From Pythium myriotylum (Eukaryota > Oomycota > Peronosporomycetes > Pythiales > Pythiaceae): a DNA stretch of 64,000 nt. Where the stretch lies: contig JALJCQ010000016.1 in the NCBI GenBank assembly GCA_023091665.1, forward strand, positions 372,001-436,000, in the 5' to 3' direction. The notes beneath the pieces were generated by a model. That model saw nothing but the letters and a program-made list of their open reading frames with translations, was not told where the DNA came from and ran no database searches. Position 1 is the stretch's first letter, and the number at the start of each line of letters is the position of its first letter. A program made the position numbers and the translations under genes. Below, one piece after another: positions 44,101 through 56,100 of the stretch.

Positions 44101-47100
44101 TCGACTGCGCTTGCGCATTCAACCCATAGTCCGTGGTGCGACCTGCCAGGTGATTTATTAGGTGCGGCATTCTTCGACGGACTTGGCGGTCGGGGCTTAG
44201 GAGCTTGGTTAAGCGCACTAGACTCGGCTAGGGCGTAGCTTGGATTCTCGTCCATGATCTCTTGCAAGCTGATTAAACCCTCCGCACCGCAAACAGGCGG
44301 GCAAGCAGTCGAACCATCCGACATGGTAGTAGATTGGGCATCAATACGCTTTCTTGATCGGCGACTTCCGCTTTGCCGGATGAGATCCTGTCCTGGCGGA
44401 GACAGAAGCAGACGGATTGCCGCAGGTAAGTTTTGTTGACACCGTCGAAGAGCTTCGGCACAAGCAACAGGATCAACAGCGAGCAGGCTGGCAAGGCGCT
44501 GAACTGTTGGGGAAGTCAGTCCATCGTGATGTAGAGCCTGATAGATAACGATGTATGAACGATTAATTAGTACATACATCTCGCTTTGATTGCATCATGA
44601 CAGACCTGTTCAGACATGAGTTGCTCGTGGAGTATCGTGAACGCACTATCAATGTCACCATTCGTAGCATGTAGAACTTCTTCGCACTGTTCCACTGTGA
44701 CGTGCTTAAATCCGACCTCATGAACTCTTGCAATGAGATCGAACGAACGTGAATCCTGCACAAAGAGGTTAATCTAGGCTGGCAAAAACAATTTCACGGT
44801 TAAGACTTACGTTGGCCATGACAGGATTCGCTGCTGCAAGAGCGCTGAAAGTCTTGAGTCTTGAAGGATCAACGACAGGCATCACTGATGTAAAGCTTTT
44901 GCGGTGGGAGTTCTCCCTTGTGACGCTATCTTTCCCAAGGGCTACTCTCAGAGTCTCACTGGTCACGCCAGCCGCAGCTTCTGGCGCGCGCAATGTGGCT
45001 GCGTCAGAGTGTTCAGATGAGCTTTCGCGCTGTTGATGTGACGCAGGCGAAAGTACGACTGATGATTCAAAAGCAGTAAACATATTAACCGTCGATGCTG
45101 GTGCCGCTGGTGTTGCCGGGGCTACAAGAACTGATGAACGAGGGGAATTGAAGCCTCCAACTCGCGGAGATTCCACGGCTGGATTTGGCGATATCAGCGC
45201 CCGGGGAACCTCACTCTCAGCTATCGAAGTAATCAAACGAAGTCCTTGAGCACCTGCTAAGTGGCTACGCACAGCGCCGACTTGGCTGTCCGCTAGGTGC
45301 TGGCGCGTACCACGGTTTTGAATCTCGGCAGGACTGCGTGGCTCCACAGGTGTCGGTCCCATAGCAAATGGCTGTTGATACTCTTGACCTTGCAAACTGG
45401 CTCGTCCATCATTGCTTGGAGTGTGAGTGGACGTGATTATTGGAGGGGGGGCCACACGATTGCCCGTCACGTTATTGAATTGCCCACTCGCAGTACTGAA
45501 CTGTCGAACTTGGAATTCGTATGTAACAAGCCCTCCGCGGGAAAGTATGAGAGAAATTCGAGACCCGGGAGTTACTCGGACACTCGTTCCGTGCACTCGG
45601 ACACCGTTAACGATCGTGCCGTTTTTGCTGAAGTCCTGAAGCTCGTAATATTCCTCTAGGCCGCTTTCTCCTTCGCGACGAATTCTCCGGAGGTGGAAAT
45701 GACGGCCACTAACGCTGCGATCATTAACAATAAGATCACACGAATCTGCAGCGCGCCCAACCCTTACAACTGGTGTCGTGAGATGGAACGGCGCATTATC
45801 GATGGTTTGAGGCTGGGTTGATGCTCCGCCGCTATCGATCTCATGAAGCTGAGGAAGTGGGTGAAGAACGCCCCATACGCCGTGGGGTAGTAAGCCCCTT
45901 CCGCTCCTAAGGAGATCTGCTCGATCTCTCTCAGATCGTGCTAAACTGTTGGTCTGTGCACCTGCAAGTTTTGAGTTAAATGAAGCTGGTGGAGAACTCT
46001 TTCGAGGCGACTGAATCGCGTCGGGTCCCCATGACAACGCATTTTGCTGTCCCAGTTTCCGGATCACTTCTTCTCTCGTGTCAGCCTCAAAACAGTCCAG
46101 CGCATGATCGACAACCCGTTCTGTCTCCAGCAAAAGTTGGCGCATCTTCACCCCATTCCATTGTACGTGAAGTAGTTTTACAACACCGAAGACCGATGAC
46201 CCAGCTTGTAATGAGCACATCAGACTGGCATTAGCTAGTGCATCTTCTGCTGCGATGGATTGAGCCAAATTGGCGAGAAGTTGGGTGTCGCTGTTGATCA
46301 GTGAAGGGTCCAAACGAGGCATCTGTTTCAGCAACACACCGAGGGCCATTGTGGCTCGCCACTGGATCTGCTTTGTGTACAACTCCATACGGCGCCCAAG
46401 GATCACTTGTACTCTACTATTGTGAGGATGATCAAGCTCCCCAGATCCGAAGGAGTCGTAAGAGGTCGGGAGTATCAGCACAGAGAGAGCTGATATTAGC
46501 CCACCGAGTCCGTCGAACATTTGGAGTGTCGGAGGTACGCGTTCAGTGGCTTTCAGGCTACGGATAGAGACATTGCTGATATTTTCTCCTCCATAGTGGA
46601 GTGGGTGCCATAGTGAACCGCGCTCCGCATGAACCATCGTCAACCCCGCGGTTAGATCTCCTCTACTATCTCGCTTGACGCCGGAGAGTACTCCGACTTT
46701 GCCATGGCACTTGTGATCGTGGTCATCGATGACAGCCAAGCCACCTTCACGAAGCGTTTCGACATGACCACCAAGAATGCTCACAGCGGCGAATATGGAC
46801 GCGAGTGAATCCAATGAAGCCTTGGCTCGTTGCCAAACTGCAAGTGCCCTCTTGTCGCGTGAAGCAACGTCGATCGTTATCTCCTTCTCTACATCATGCT
46901 CTCCTCCAACAGAGGGGGAGTCGTCGATCTCAGGTGATGTTGATGTGGATTCTGGGTTCCTCACTCCGCTCTCGTCACCAGCTGCATCGTTCATTTGCTT
47001 GTTCTCGAGTGGCCCGACGCTTCTCGGCGCATCATCGTCATTAGAGCTATCACCCGTGGATGAGAAATATGAGCAGACAGCATCCACTATATCGTCAAGT

Positions 47101-50100
47101 TTGTCGATTTTGGCAAGACATCGGGAAAGACTCGCGTTTATCGCAACCTTCCACGTCGGATAGAGCGTCAAGTAGCGAATGAGGCTAATCACTTCGGCTG
47201 CCTTAGCTGCTCCGACGTGCGATTCCTCCAAAATAGAATCTTTGCGCTGGTTGATATCCTTGTCTCCAATCGACGCCAATCCTTTCAGACACCTGGTTGA
47301 GATGCACAAACTCGAGCACGATCTCTCGACCCCTAGCTCATGGCTGCAAAGCCTTGGACGGACAACAAGTGGACTCCCTACAATCAGTGTCAAGGCAGAG
47401 ATGATGTCAACTGAGGTGCTAGAGGAAATCCCTTGCCTTCTTCGAAGCATAGCGTTAACAGACGCGACCGAATGCATCGGGAATACCAACATCGCGAGGC
47501 GAATACAAATGGTCGCGAGTGTGAGGTCGTTTGATGCAATTCCACTCAAGACTTCTCCCAGCACACTCTCGTTCGTGGCAAGTATTGGAGATAACTCTGA
47601 GTCTGTCGATCCGCACACAAGGAGAACCCATAATATTTGATTGCGAAAGAAATGTGGGTAAAGGTATTGGAAGACGAAGCGATCACCACTCTTAGCAAGT
47701 ATACTAGTACTTGTCGTTCGCGTCGTGGAAAACGCAAGGAGACCTACGCAGGCGTTTCTCAATGTCACGCATACGTCTAGCGCAGAGCCCAATTGCGTGA
47801 GAGTACTCTTTGGGCCCTTTCCAATTTCAACTTGGACCACTCTCAAGTTGTTCAGGAGAAATTCGATCAAACTGCGCAACACAGCACTACTCGGCTTGGA
47901 CACATGGTATTGCTCATCATCACTGACCACTGATTGATAGAGAAGAGCCCGCATCAACGCCCACGAGGCAGCGTGGAGTTTAAGCAGTGGCAACTTTTGA
48001 CAGGCGTTATTGTGGCGCATTTGGAGTGGGACGGGTTCGACAGCATTTGATACTCCATGATTTCGATCAATTTCTCTCATCAACGACTCATAAAGAGCTT
48101 CCGCGTTGTTGTGCTCAGCGAGATCCTTCGCCTGCGAGTGACTTTCTTTGATTCTGTCAGGTTCCAGAACTTGGTTAGACCTGCCAGTCAAAATATACGA
48201 GCTGTAAAAACCAGCAGCGATGCAGGTGACTTCATCAGTTGAAAGTGAGTTGAGTGGAACTGGCAACGGTAAGTCTGCTGATGGTAACGTGCGAGCTCCT
48301 GCTCCCAGTTGACCTTTATTGTTGCGGCCGAACACCATAACACGACCATTCGCGAGCATGATCAACGTGTGGTAACAACCGCAAGATGATTTCTTTATAC
48401 GCGAGGAAAGTGGGAGCGGGACATACTGAGGTATATTCTTGTGGTCTTTGCTGCCGATCCCCAATTGACCGTAGTCATTACGACCCCATGTGATGAGTTT
48501 CCCTCTGTCAGAAATCGCAACAGTGTGATAATATCCACAGCTGATGTCAACAATCTTCTCGTCGCTATCTCCGATTGTTACGCGCACCAATGACGGAACC
48601 TTGACATTCCGAGCATGACCGAGACCGAGTTGGCCATAATCATTCTTTCCGAAAGAGAAAAGCTCTCCTCCAGCTGTTACCACAATAGTGTGGTACAGGC
48701 CGCAAGCTACTCGCGACACCACTTGGCTTGATAGCGCATCGACGAGTTGAGGTGTGTGCTGGTGTTGGAGGTGGTCCAAGCCGAGTTGACCACAGTCGTT
48801 CATACCAAACGTGAGTAACTCGCCTGCATTAGTGATCACTGCACTGTGATGGTAGCTCACTGCAGCTGATATGATGGAATACTTATCCCTCAGTGACTCG
48901 ATCAGTCGAGGGGTGTGACTCTTTGAAATTGTTGAGCCCAAGCCAAGTTGGCCTCGATCATTGTAGCCCCATGAGTAAACCGATCCATCACAGGCAACTG
49001 CGAGCATGTGTTCACAACCATTTGCAGCTGCAATCATCTCAATCGTGATACCAGTAAGTGCACGAACAGGAGAAGCGATGAGAACGCGCTCTTCGAATGT
49101 CCCATTACCGCACTGCCCACTCTTGTTCAAGCCACACGTGTACACTGTACCATCTTTCATAAGAACACCCAAAACCTCGTTGCCACCGACAATTTCTCGT
49201 ATGCTCTTGGCTGAGAAGAACGGAACGTGTTCCAATTTTGTCGTCGAGTTACAATGCCCGAGACAAAGTTCACCGTAGTTATTCTGCCCACACGAGAAAA
49301 GCTCACAATCGTCGTACCAGACCAATGATCGATCCGACTTTGCTCCAAGACTGGACCCCCTTGATGCGTTACCGATAACTGAGTGAGGAATGGAAACGGG
49401 GTTGCTACCGAGACTGGTTGGTTTTGGGCGCTTCGAAGCCAAAAGTTGGGCCAGGCGGTCGACGCTAGGTTTTCGAGGGACGCAGAGCGCAAAGCTGTCG
49501 TCTTTGCGGCCTTCTCCGTCAATGCTGACGTGCGCGAAGTAGGACACCTCAAGTGACCCACGGTTATCATCGTAACAAGGCGCGCACATTCTTACTGAAC
49601 TGTCATCCTTCAGAGAGTAGGTCACACCGTGGAGACTTGAGCACCTACACTCTTCACATGGCACGGCTAAAACCGCACCTTCCGCGTATGCAGGACCATT
49701 GTCTTTATCGAATGTGCCGCAAAGTCCGATGTAGCCGACATCAATATTCCCCCCAGAAGCGGGGCACAGCAGTTTGATTACAACATATCTTCCTTGAACT
49801 GGTACTGCCAGTTGTTTTGACACGTGAGCACAACTCCCGTCCAACACGAAGTACGCCACTGGAGAATACTGGTTGCGATCACTACGCAGCGATGCTGCAG
49901 CAAACGGTAAACACGCAAACTCCTCTGGTGTCATGTCGTCGTACTCGCTGAGATGCTGTAGCTCTGGCACGGAACTCGTTACAAACACCATAGCATGTCG
50001 AAGTGGGCTGGAGTATCCAGGGCCGGGCCCACGTATTGTCACGTAACTCACACAAAAGGGTGTGTCGATCTCATGACGAAGAACAATATTCACATTCCGG

Positions 50101-53100
50101 CCCTTGGCTGAACTGAAGACTGATGCATCGTCCAGTAAGCAATTCTTTGCTCCGTGGGAGGAACTGAACTCGCCACCGTCGCATTTCTGCAGCTGCATCT
50201 GGAGAAACTTTCCCATCTGAACATCGTTTGCTGATGACACATGGAGATTCTCTCCAATACCTGAAGGCCAAATTGCATTTGGCGGGAATTCGGGGCGACT
50301 TTTAGGGTGAAAATTGACCCTGAAAACTGCACCATTGCATAAGGTTGACACCGCAGGGATAAGGGGTCGCTTGATCTTCGACATGTCTGCAGTCAAACTT
50401 CTTGGCTCCATGTTGTTGGCAAAGATCGTTACTCGGGAGTTGTCGAAATCGTAGAGAACCCCAAGCGGCACTCCCACAGCTGCATCTTCAGGCCAGATGC
50501 TCGACACTTCCAAGCCTTGACGGCTAACCATAGTTTCACCTGGCTGGAAGTCAGATCCAACCAGTCCAATAAATAACTGGGAATGTTCATCTCGTCCGTT
50601 GGACAGAATCTGAATCTCCGCGTAGATTAAGCCGTTGTCGAAAGCTTGGTTGGCTATTACAGTCTCGACAATATCGCCGGAAGTGCTCATATCACCTGCT
50701 ATGACAGTGGTTCCATCAGGAGATAGGCGTAGCAATCGACCCTTGGTTTTTGCATCCAAGCTGATTGTTCTCCCATCGACTGGGCTGGCAACAAGGCATC
50801 CAGATACAACCGGCGCAGAGAACCGAAAAGCTCTGCTGCTTGCCCAAATTTTCTCGGGAATCCTGGCTGATAGGTCCCAAACTAACTCGGCACCTCGCAT
50901 TCCGACAGCTGGATAGACGACTCGACTATTCAGTACCACCTTCGCGTTCTCCACAGACACTGTTTTCACTCGATTGTTGTCCACGTAAAAATCGAGCTTG
51001 CTCTCACCGCAATCATAGATAACGCCAACATTGCAACCCTTCTTGCACTCAAGACATGAATCCTGTGAGTATCCAACCTTCATCGCAGCGGCCAACTCTT
51101 TCACGATATATACGCCAAGCTCCGGGGAGCTTGGTTGCGGGAGATTCAAGTCATCCGAACTGGATGCTAAACCGACGTATACTGGCGTCATCTCTTGTGA
51201 AACCACAGAAACTTCCCAGTACCAACGCCCTTGTGGGAGAGCGTGGTGGAATACTGCAAGCCCTCCTTGATCACTTGCAAGCTTCAGTTGATGCAGATCT
51301 GTGCCAATAGTGATGGATCTCGAGCAGATAATCCTTGGGAAGCGTTGTCCACTTCCTGCGGGGATGATCGGAGCTCGCTCGCATCCAGATGGCTCTGAGC
51401 GGTAGTCTTCAGAGAAGTCGAGTTGTGTGGTAGTCTTCCAACTAGTCCAGCTGGACAATTCGGTAATCAATGGAAGAAACTCCATCTCGTTGACATGCGT
51501 CCAATCTCTGCCACGGAAAGGAATACTGCACGCCTCGAACACCTGCATAACTTCTTGTACTGCATGGTGAACATGGTGTGGTAACCCTTTTATCTCCACC
51601 CCTCCTGACTTCACTCCTTCAACCGACGCGCGCACGTTGTGAACGTGTTCACGTGCAATGGCAAGCAGGTCAGATAATAGCGAAAATAGCTCCTCACGAA
51701 TTTTGACTCGCAAGGATGAGCCCGCATACTCGAGGTTGTCCAAGTAGTGTACTTTCTCTACTACCGGCATGGCGTCTATTCCCTCGCCCTTTTGAACAAG
51801 ACGCTTGAATGCTGAAGATAGAGAGGGAATGATGCTGAGACGGCAGGAAGGATTCGAGGTTGTTACATTCAGCAAACGCGAAAAGATCTTCAAGCCCCTG
51901 AGTCGCTCGTTACCTTTAAGCTGATGACCCTTAAGCACACATCGCACCCGCACTTCCAACTCTTCTTCAGTTGTATTCTCACTTGCTGTTTCACGGACAG
52001 GTTTCTGTTTTGGAGAGTATTGTAAGAAGGCGAAGATGTCAGATTGGATCTTTTCGTCTTCTTCCTCAAGCATATCCATCGGCTTCCTCTCCACGAATAG
52101 CTTCATTTGTCGAGTTGCTACCTCGCTATCTGTGCTGCCCATTGGGGCTGCCTGAGAGGGCATTTCCTTATGAATCTCTGTACGCCACACAACGTCAAAG
52201 AAAGTAGTACGTAGAAACATGCTACCCGAACGTACCGTAGTTTCCCACAGCTGAAATCCCAGGGAGGAGTCTAATTTGAGCTAGCGCGAATGATGCATCG
52301 AATAGTGGTGCAGGCGATATTGAAAGGAGAAGCAGCCCCCTTCGTATGATAGGGTCGCATACGGTCGAATAGAGTAGCTCTTGGCGTTCTTTCATTAACC
52401 CGTCTACGCCAATCAAGTCGACAGAGCTTTGCTCACTTGCTAGCTTTTGCTGCTCACGAACAATCCTGTCCAAATTGGGTTTAAGAAAAACACTAAATAA
52501 GCCTCTACTACAAATTCTTACCATCGACGAAGAAGCAGGGCAGATCGCCAGAGGTCAATAACAGCTTCTGATGGAGTTCCTGTCTTGTTGAGGCCACAAT
52601 TCATGTATGCAGCATTACTGTGCTTCAGTAAGACAGCAAATGTTACCCGAACAGCTTTGTCAACGGCTTCGATCCCACCGCTTTTCTCCAATGCAGCTTC
52701 CACACTGTCTTGTCTTTTTAAGCGGGCTGCAAAGAGCTTCGGGTTTGCTCCTCCGACACCAGATATCACTCCTGCTTCCAACGCGAGCTTCACTTTTTCT
52801 ACAAGCTTTTTCCCAGCACCAACACCTTCCACAATTTGTTGAACAAGTACCTCGTTTTGGTGACCTGCACCATCCGTGCAAGAACACTGTGAGTGAGGTA
52901 TCGATATTGAGTGAGAACAGGACACCAGCCCTCCGCGGAGAAGAGAGGAATGAAGCCAACGCTGCTCAAGCTCCCCGTCATTGTCAACAGAACTTGATCC
53001 GATAACTAGCGCTGCAGCGTAGTGGCTTCCGAGCCAAACGCAAATTCGCTGTAAGTCACGCAGCCAAGATATACTCGACTTAGTTTCCTCTACGTTGTCC

Positions 53101-56100
53101 ACAAAATTTCTTTCAATCGGTGCATCCTTTGTGTGATGAGATGGTGGGCTTGGTGAGCTTTGGGCGGTGTTCCCAGATAAAGATGCGTCTAACACTCGAA
53201 TGTGCTGTGAAAGAAGCATTGCACTTGGTGCAAAAGAAATCGAAGACAAATCGACCTGCATCAAAGCTTCAAAGTCTTGGGGGAGCTCAGCGCCGCGAGA
53301 GGTAACTGCGAATGCTGATGATGCGAACAACTTGGCCATATCTGGCGGCAACGTTATCAAATACATATCTTCGAACGAGCTGATCTTGCTCGCAACCTTC
53401 TTGACTGGGGTATCCCCTCTCCCGACAACTCCTTTCCATATCGCAGAAACGACATCGTCGTAGAAATACTGGGAAGTGGAAGTCAAACCGATATGGGCGC
53501 AGAGTTCCGATGAAACACAGACTGGAGTCTTAAATGGAACACTGGCCGCGGCAGGGACAACCGCACTAAGTGAGGGTGATGAAATCGCGGGATTCTGTAA
53601 GCCCTCCAAATCCAAACCGACCAAGGCAGATCTACAGGGCTCGATGAACGATAACAGTGCGTGGACTCGATTCAGCAATCCATCCAGGCGAGGCCAGAAC
53701 TTCTCAAAAGTCGCCGCGAAAGTTTCGCGGACATTCGGGAGTGAGCCGAGACTGACAAGAACGAATGGGAGAAGTTTTCCGACAAACGTGTTTCGCACAA
53801 GATTGGGTAGACAATATAGTTCGTTGGAAAGGGTGGATGGTGCTTGATCAACAAGCCCAACGAAGTATGTTACCAGCGTGACACCGACCGACTCCATCAC
53901 GGGCCATCCACGGTGAATTGCAACCCCACACCAGAATACCGAAACCCGAACTAGTACATTAAGGCATCTGAACTCCCCAGACAATTCAATATCGCTCAGC
54001 TTTTTCAATGATGGGGCTGGATCAGTGTAGTCGAACGTATCAACGGTGGACTTGGTCCGCATCCATAACGTCTCAAGAAGGGTCGATGCAAACTGGGCTA
54101 ACACCTCCGGAGAATCGAATACAGTCTCGGCATGAGAGGACGAGCACGGCTGACCTTCACTCATCAGTTGAAACAGCATTTTCGTTGAGGTGAAACAAGG
54201 CATCAACATCGGAACGAGGAGTTTCTTCGTTGGATCCGAATCAGAAGTGTCCTGCATAAGCTTCTTCATAACCCCAACTCGATCGAGGAGAGATGGAAAC
54301 AAGATCGAGAAGCCGTGATAAATTGTGGCTGCTGTTTCCTGTTTTACGGCTCGGTAGAACCACGCCCCCTCACCTTCCAGCTGAGAAGGAGATAGGTGCT
54401 CCGTGATCTTGAATAAAATCTCTCGAAGAGAAAACAGTGTTCCACCGGGTTGCATTGATGTTGGCGACAATCCGACCTCTACTAGATCGAGACTACTTCG
54501 TGCAAGCTACAAAGGAGACACACTATCAGAGTCATGTCAAAAGTCCGGCTACTGCGATAAATTATACCTCGAAAAGGTTGAACTTGAGTAATCGAACAAC
54601 AACGAGAGTGGGATACAAAACGTCAGAAACAATTGCCGAGTCAAAAGAGGTGAACTCAGTACAAGCAGCAGAATTTCGCTGAAACTTTGTAAGTAAGTTT
54701 GTAAGTAGACCGAGTAAAGCAGCGAATGTTTGCTCTTTAGGGTCCACACAAAGCGAACGATAGGGACATCTGGATAGTTGAATTGTGTCCACATCGTCGC
54801 CTGGTAAGTCAGTCCCTGATAAGCGGTCGAGGTGGGCCAAAACGCAGACGGCTGAGTCTGCGGCACGAGGCAAACACTGCTGAAAAGTTCTGCCACTTCC
54901 AACCGAGCACTTCGCTCGCAATGCTCCAAGGATTACTGAAGACTTGCCACTTGTTGAAAAACTCTTCGATGGATCGGAGACAAAGTTTCTTGAAGAATCA
55001 ACAGCGACGAACTCGTAGAGCTGAGCAGTCCGAGTTGAGACACTATCAGTGTGAGTAATGCCTCCAAAGAGTATCATCCTCGATGCCAGTCTTCCCGATA
55101 GTACTCCTCCCTCTGAAGAAGAACTTGGTAAGGCTGTGGCAGAACCCTGAGGAAGCATAAGCACAGCAGATGCCCGCCCTTCAACATCATCTTCACCATA
55201 CACCTCGACAGGATTCCATTGGCATGCCGTTACACTGAAGCTCCACATATCGCGAAGTAGTTGACCGGATTGGGAAGTACCTCCGTACATCCAAATGTTC
55301 CCTGAATCAGCGCACACGCTATAGTGCATGCGCGCCTCTGGCACGACAGGAACAAAATCGCTCCTCATCGATTGTTCGTTGGTAGTCCCGTCCATACCGG
55401 TTTCGAGAACACTCGTGATATTGTCGTCGTAGCACAAATGCCACACACGATCGAAGGTGTTGTATCGCCACAAGTCACCCCGAAGTTTCTCCTCTTTGTC
55501 TTGACCACCGAATATGAACACATTTTCACCAATTACAACAGAAGAGCAACCACTGCGCGGTCCTGGGTCTAGTGACAACGAGCTTGGCAAGCGCGACCAC
55601 GAAAAGTCATCCAGGGACAGGTACCACACATCTCCGAGAAGTTCATTCTCAGCAGACCGTCCTCCATACATGACAACCATCGAGTCAAGTCGGGCACGCA
55701 CCGTCGCTGCAACGTGATGAGCACGAGGGGCTGGGAGGGCATTCGCAGAGCCAATCCCACCTTGAATCAACTCCCACTCAGGGAGAGATCCATCTGCGAA
55801 CTTCGATGTAGAACACTTGTAGAGATCCATGTGACGGGATGTTGGGGTCATGCTTTCACCGCCTAGCACGAGAATCTGGTCATCGCTAATGGCCACAACT
55901 TGATGGTTCTTGACACCAATTGGGAAGTTGGACCATTTCTCCCATCTCTTCATCTCCAAAGAGTACATCCACACCTGGTTGGTGGGTTCTGAATCAGGTC
56001 CAAGGCTTCCTCCAATTGTAAATACTTTGTTCTTCACCATGACTGTCGCAGATCCGTCTAGGGCAACTGGTCTGACTTCAGACATATCAATGCAACCCTT

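Noticed and set aside
44769..52220. Treating the 7.4-kb exon of the giant ligase as its own gene
   Set aside because: It has no convincing start: the frame opens inside an intron, while phase and splice signals join it cleanly to exons on both sides.
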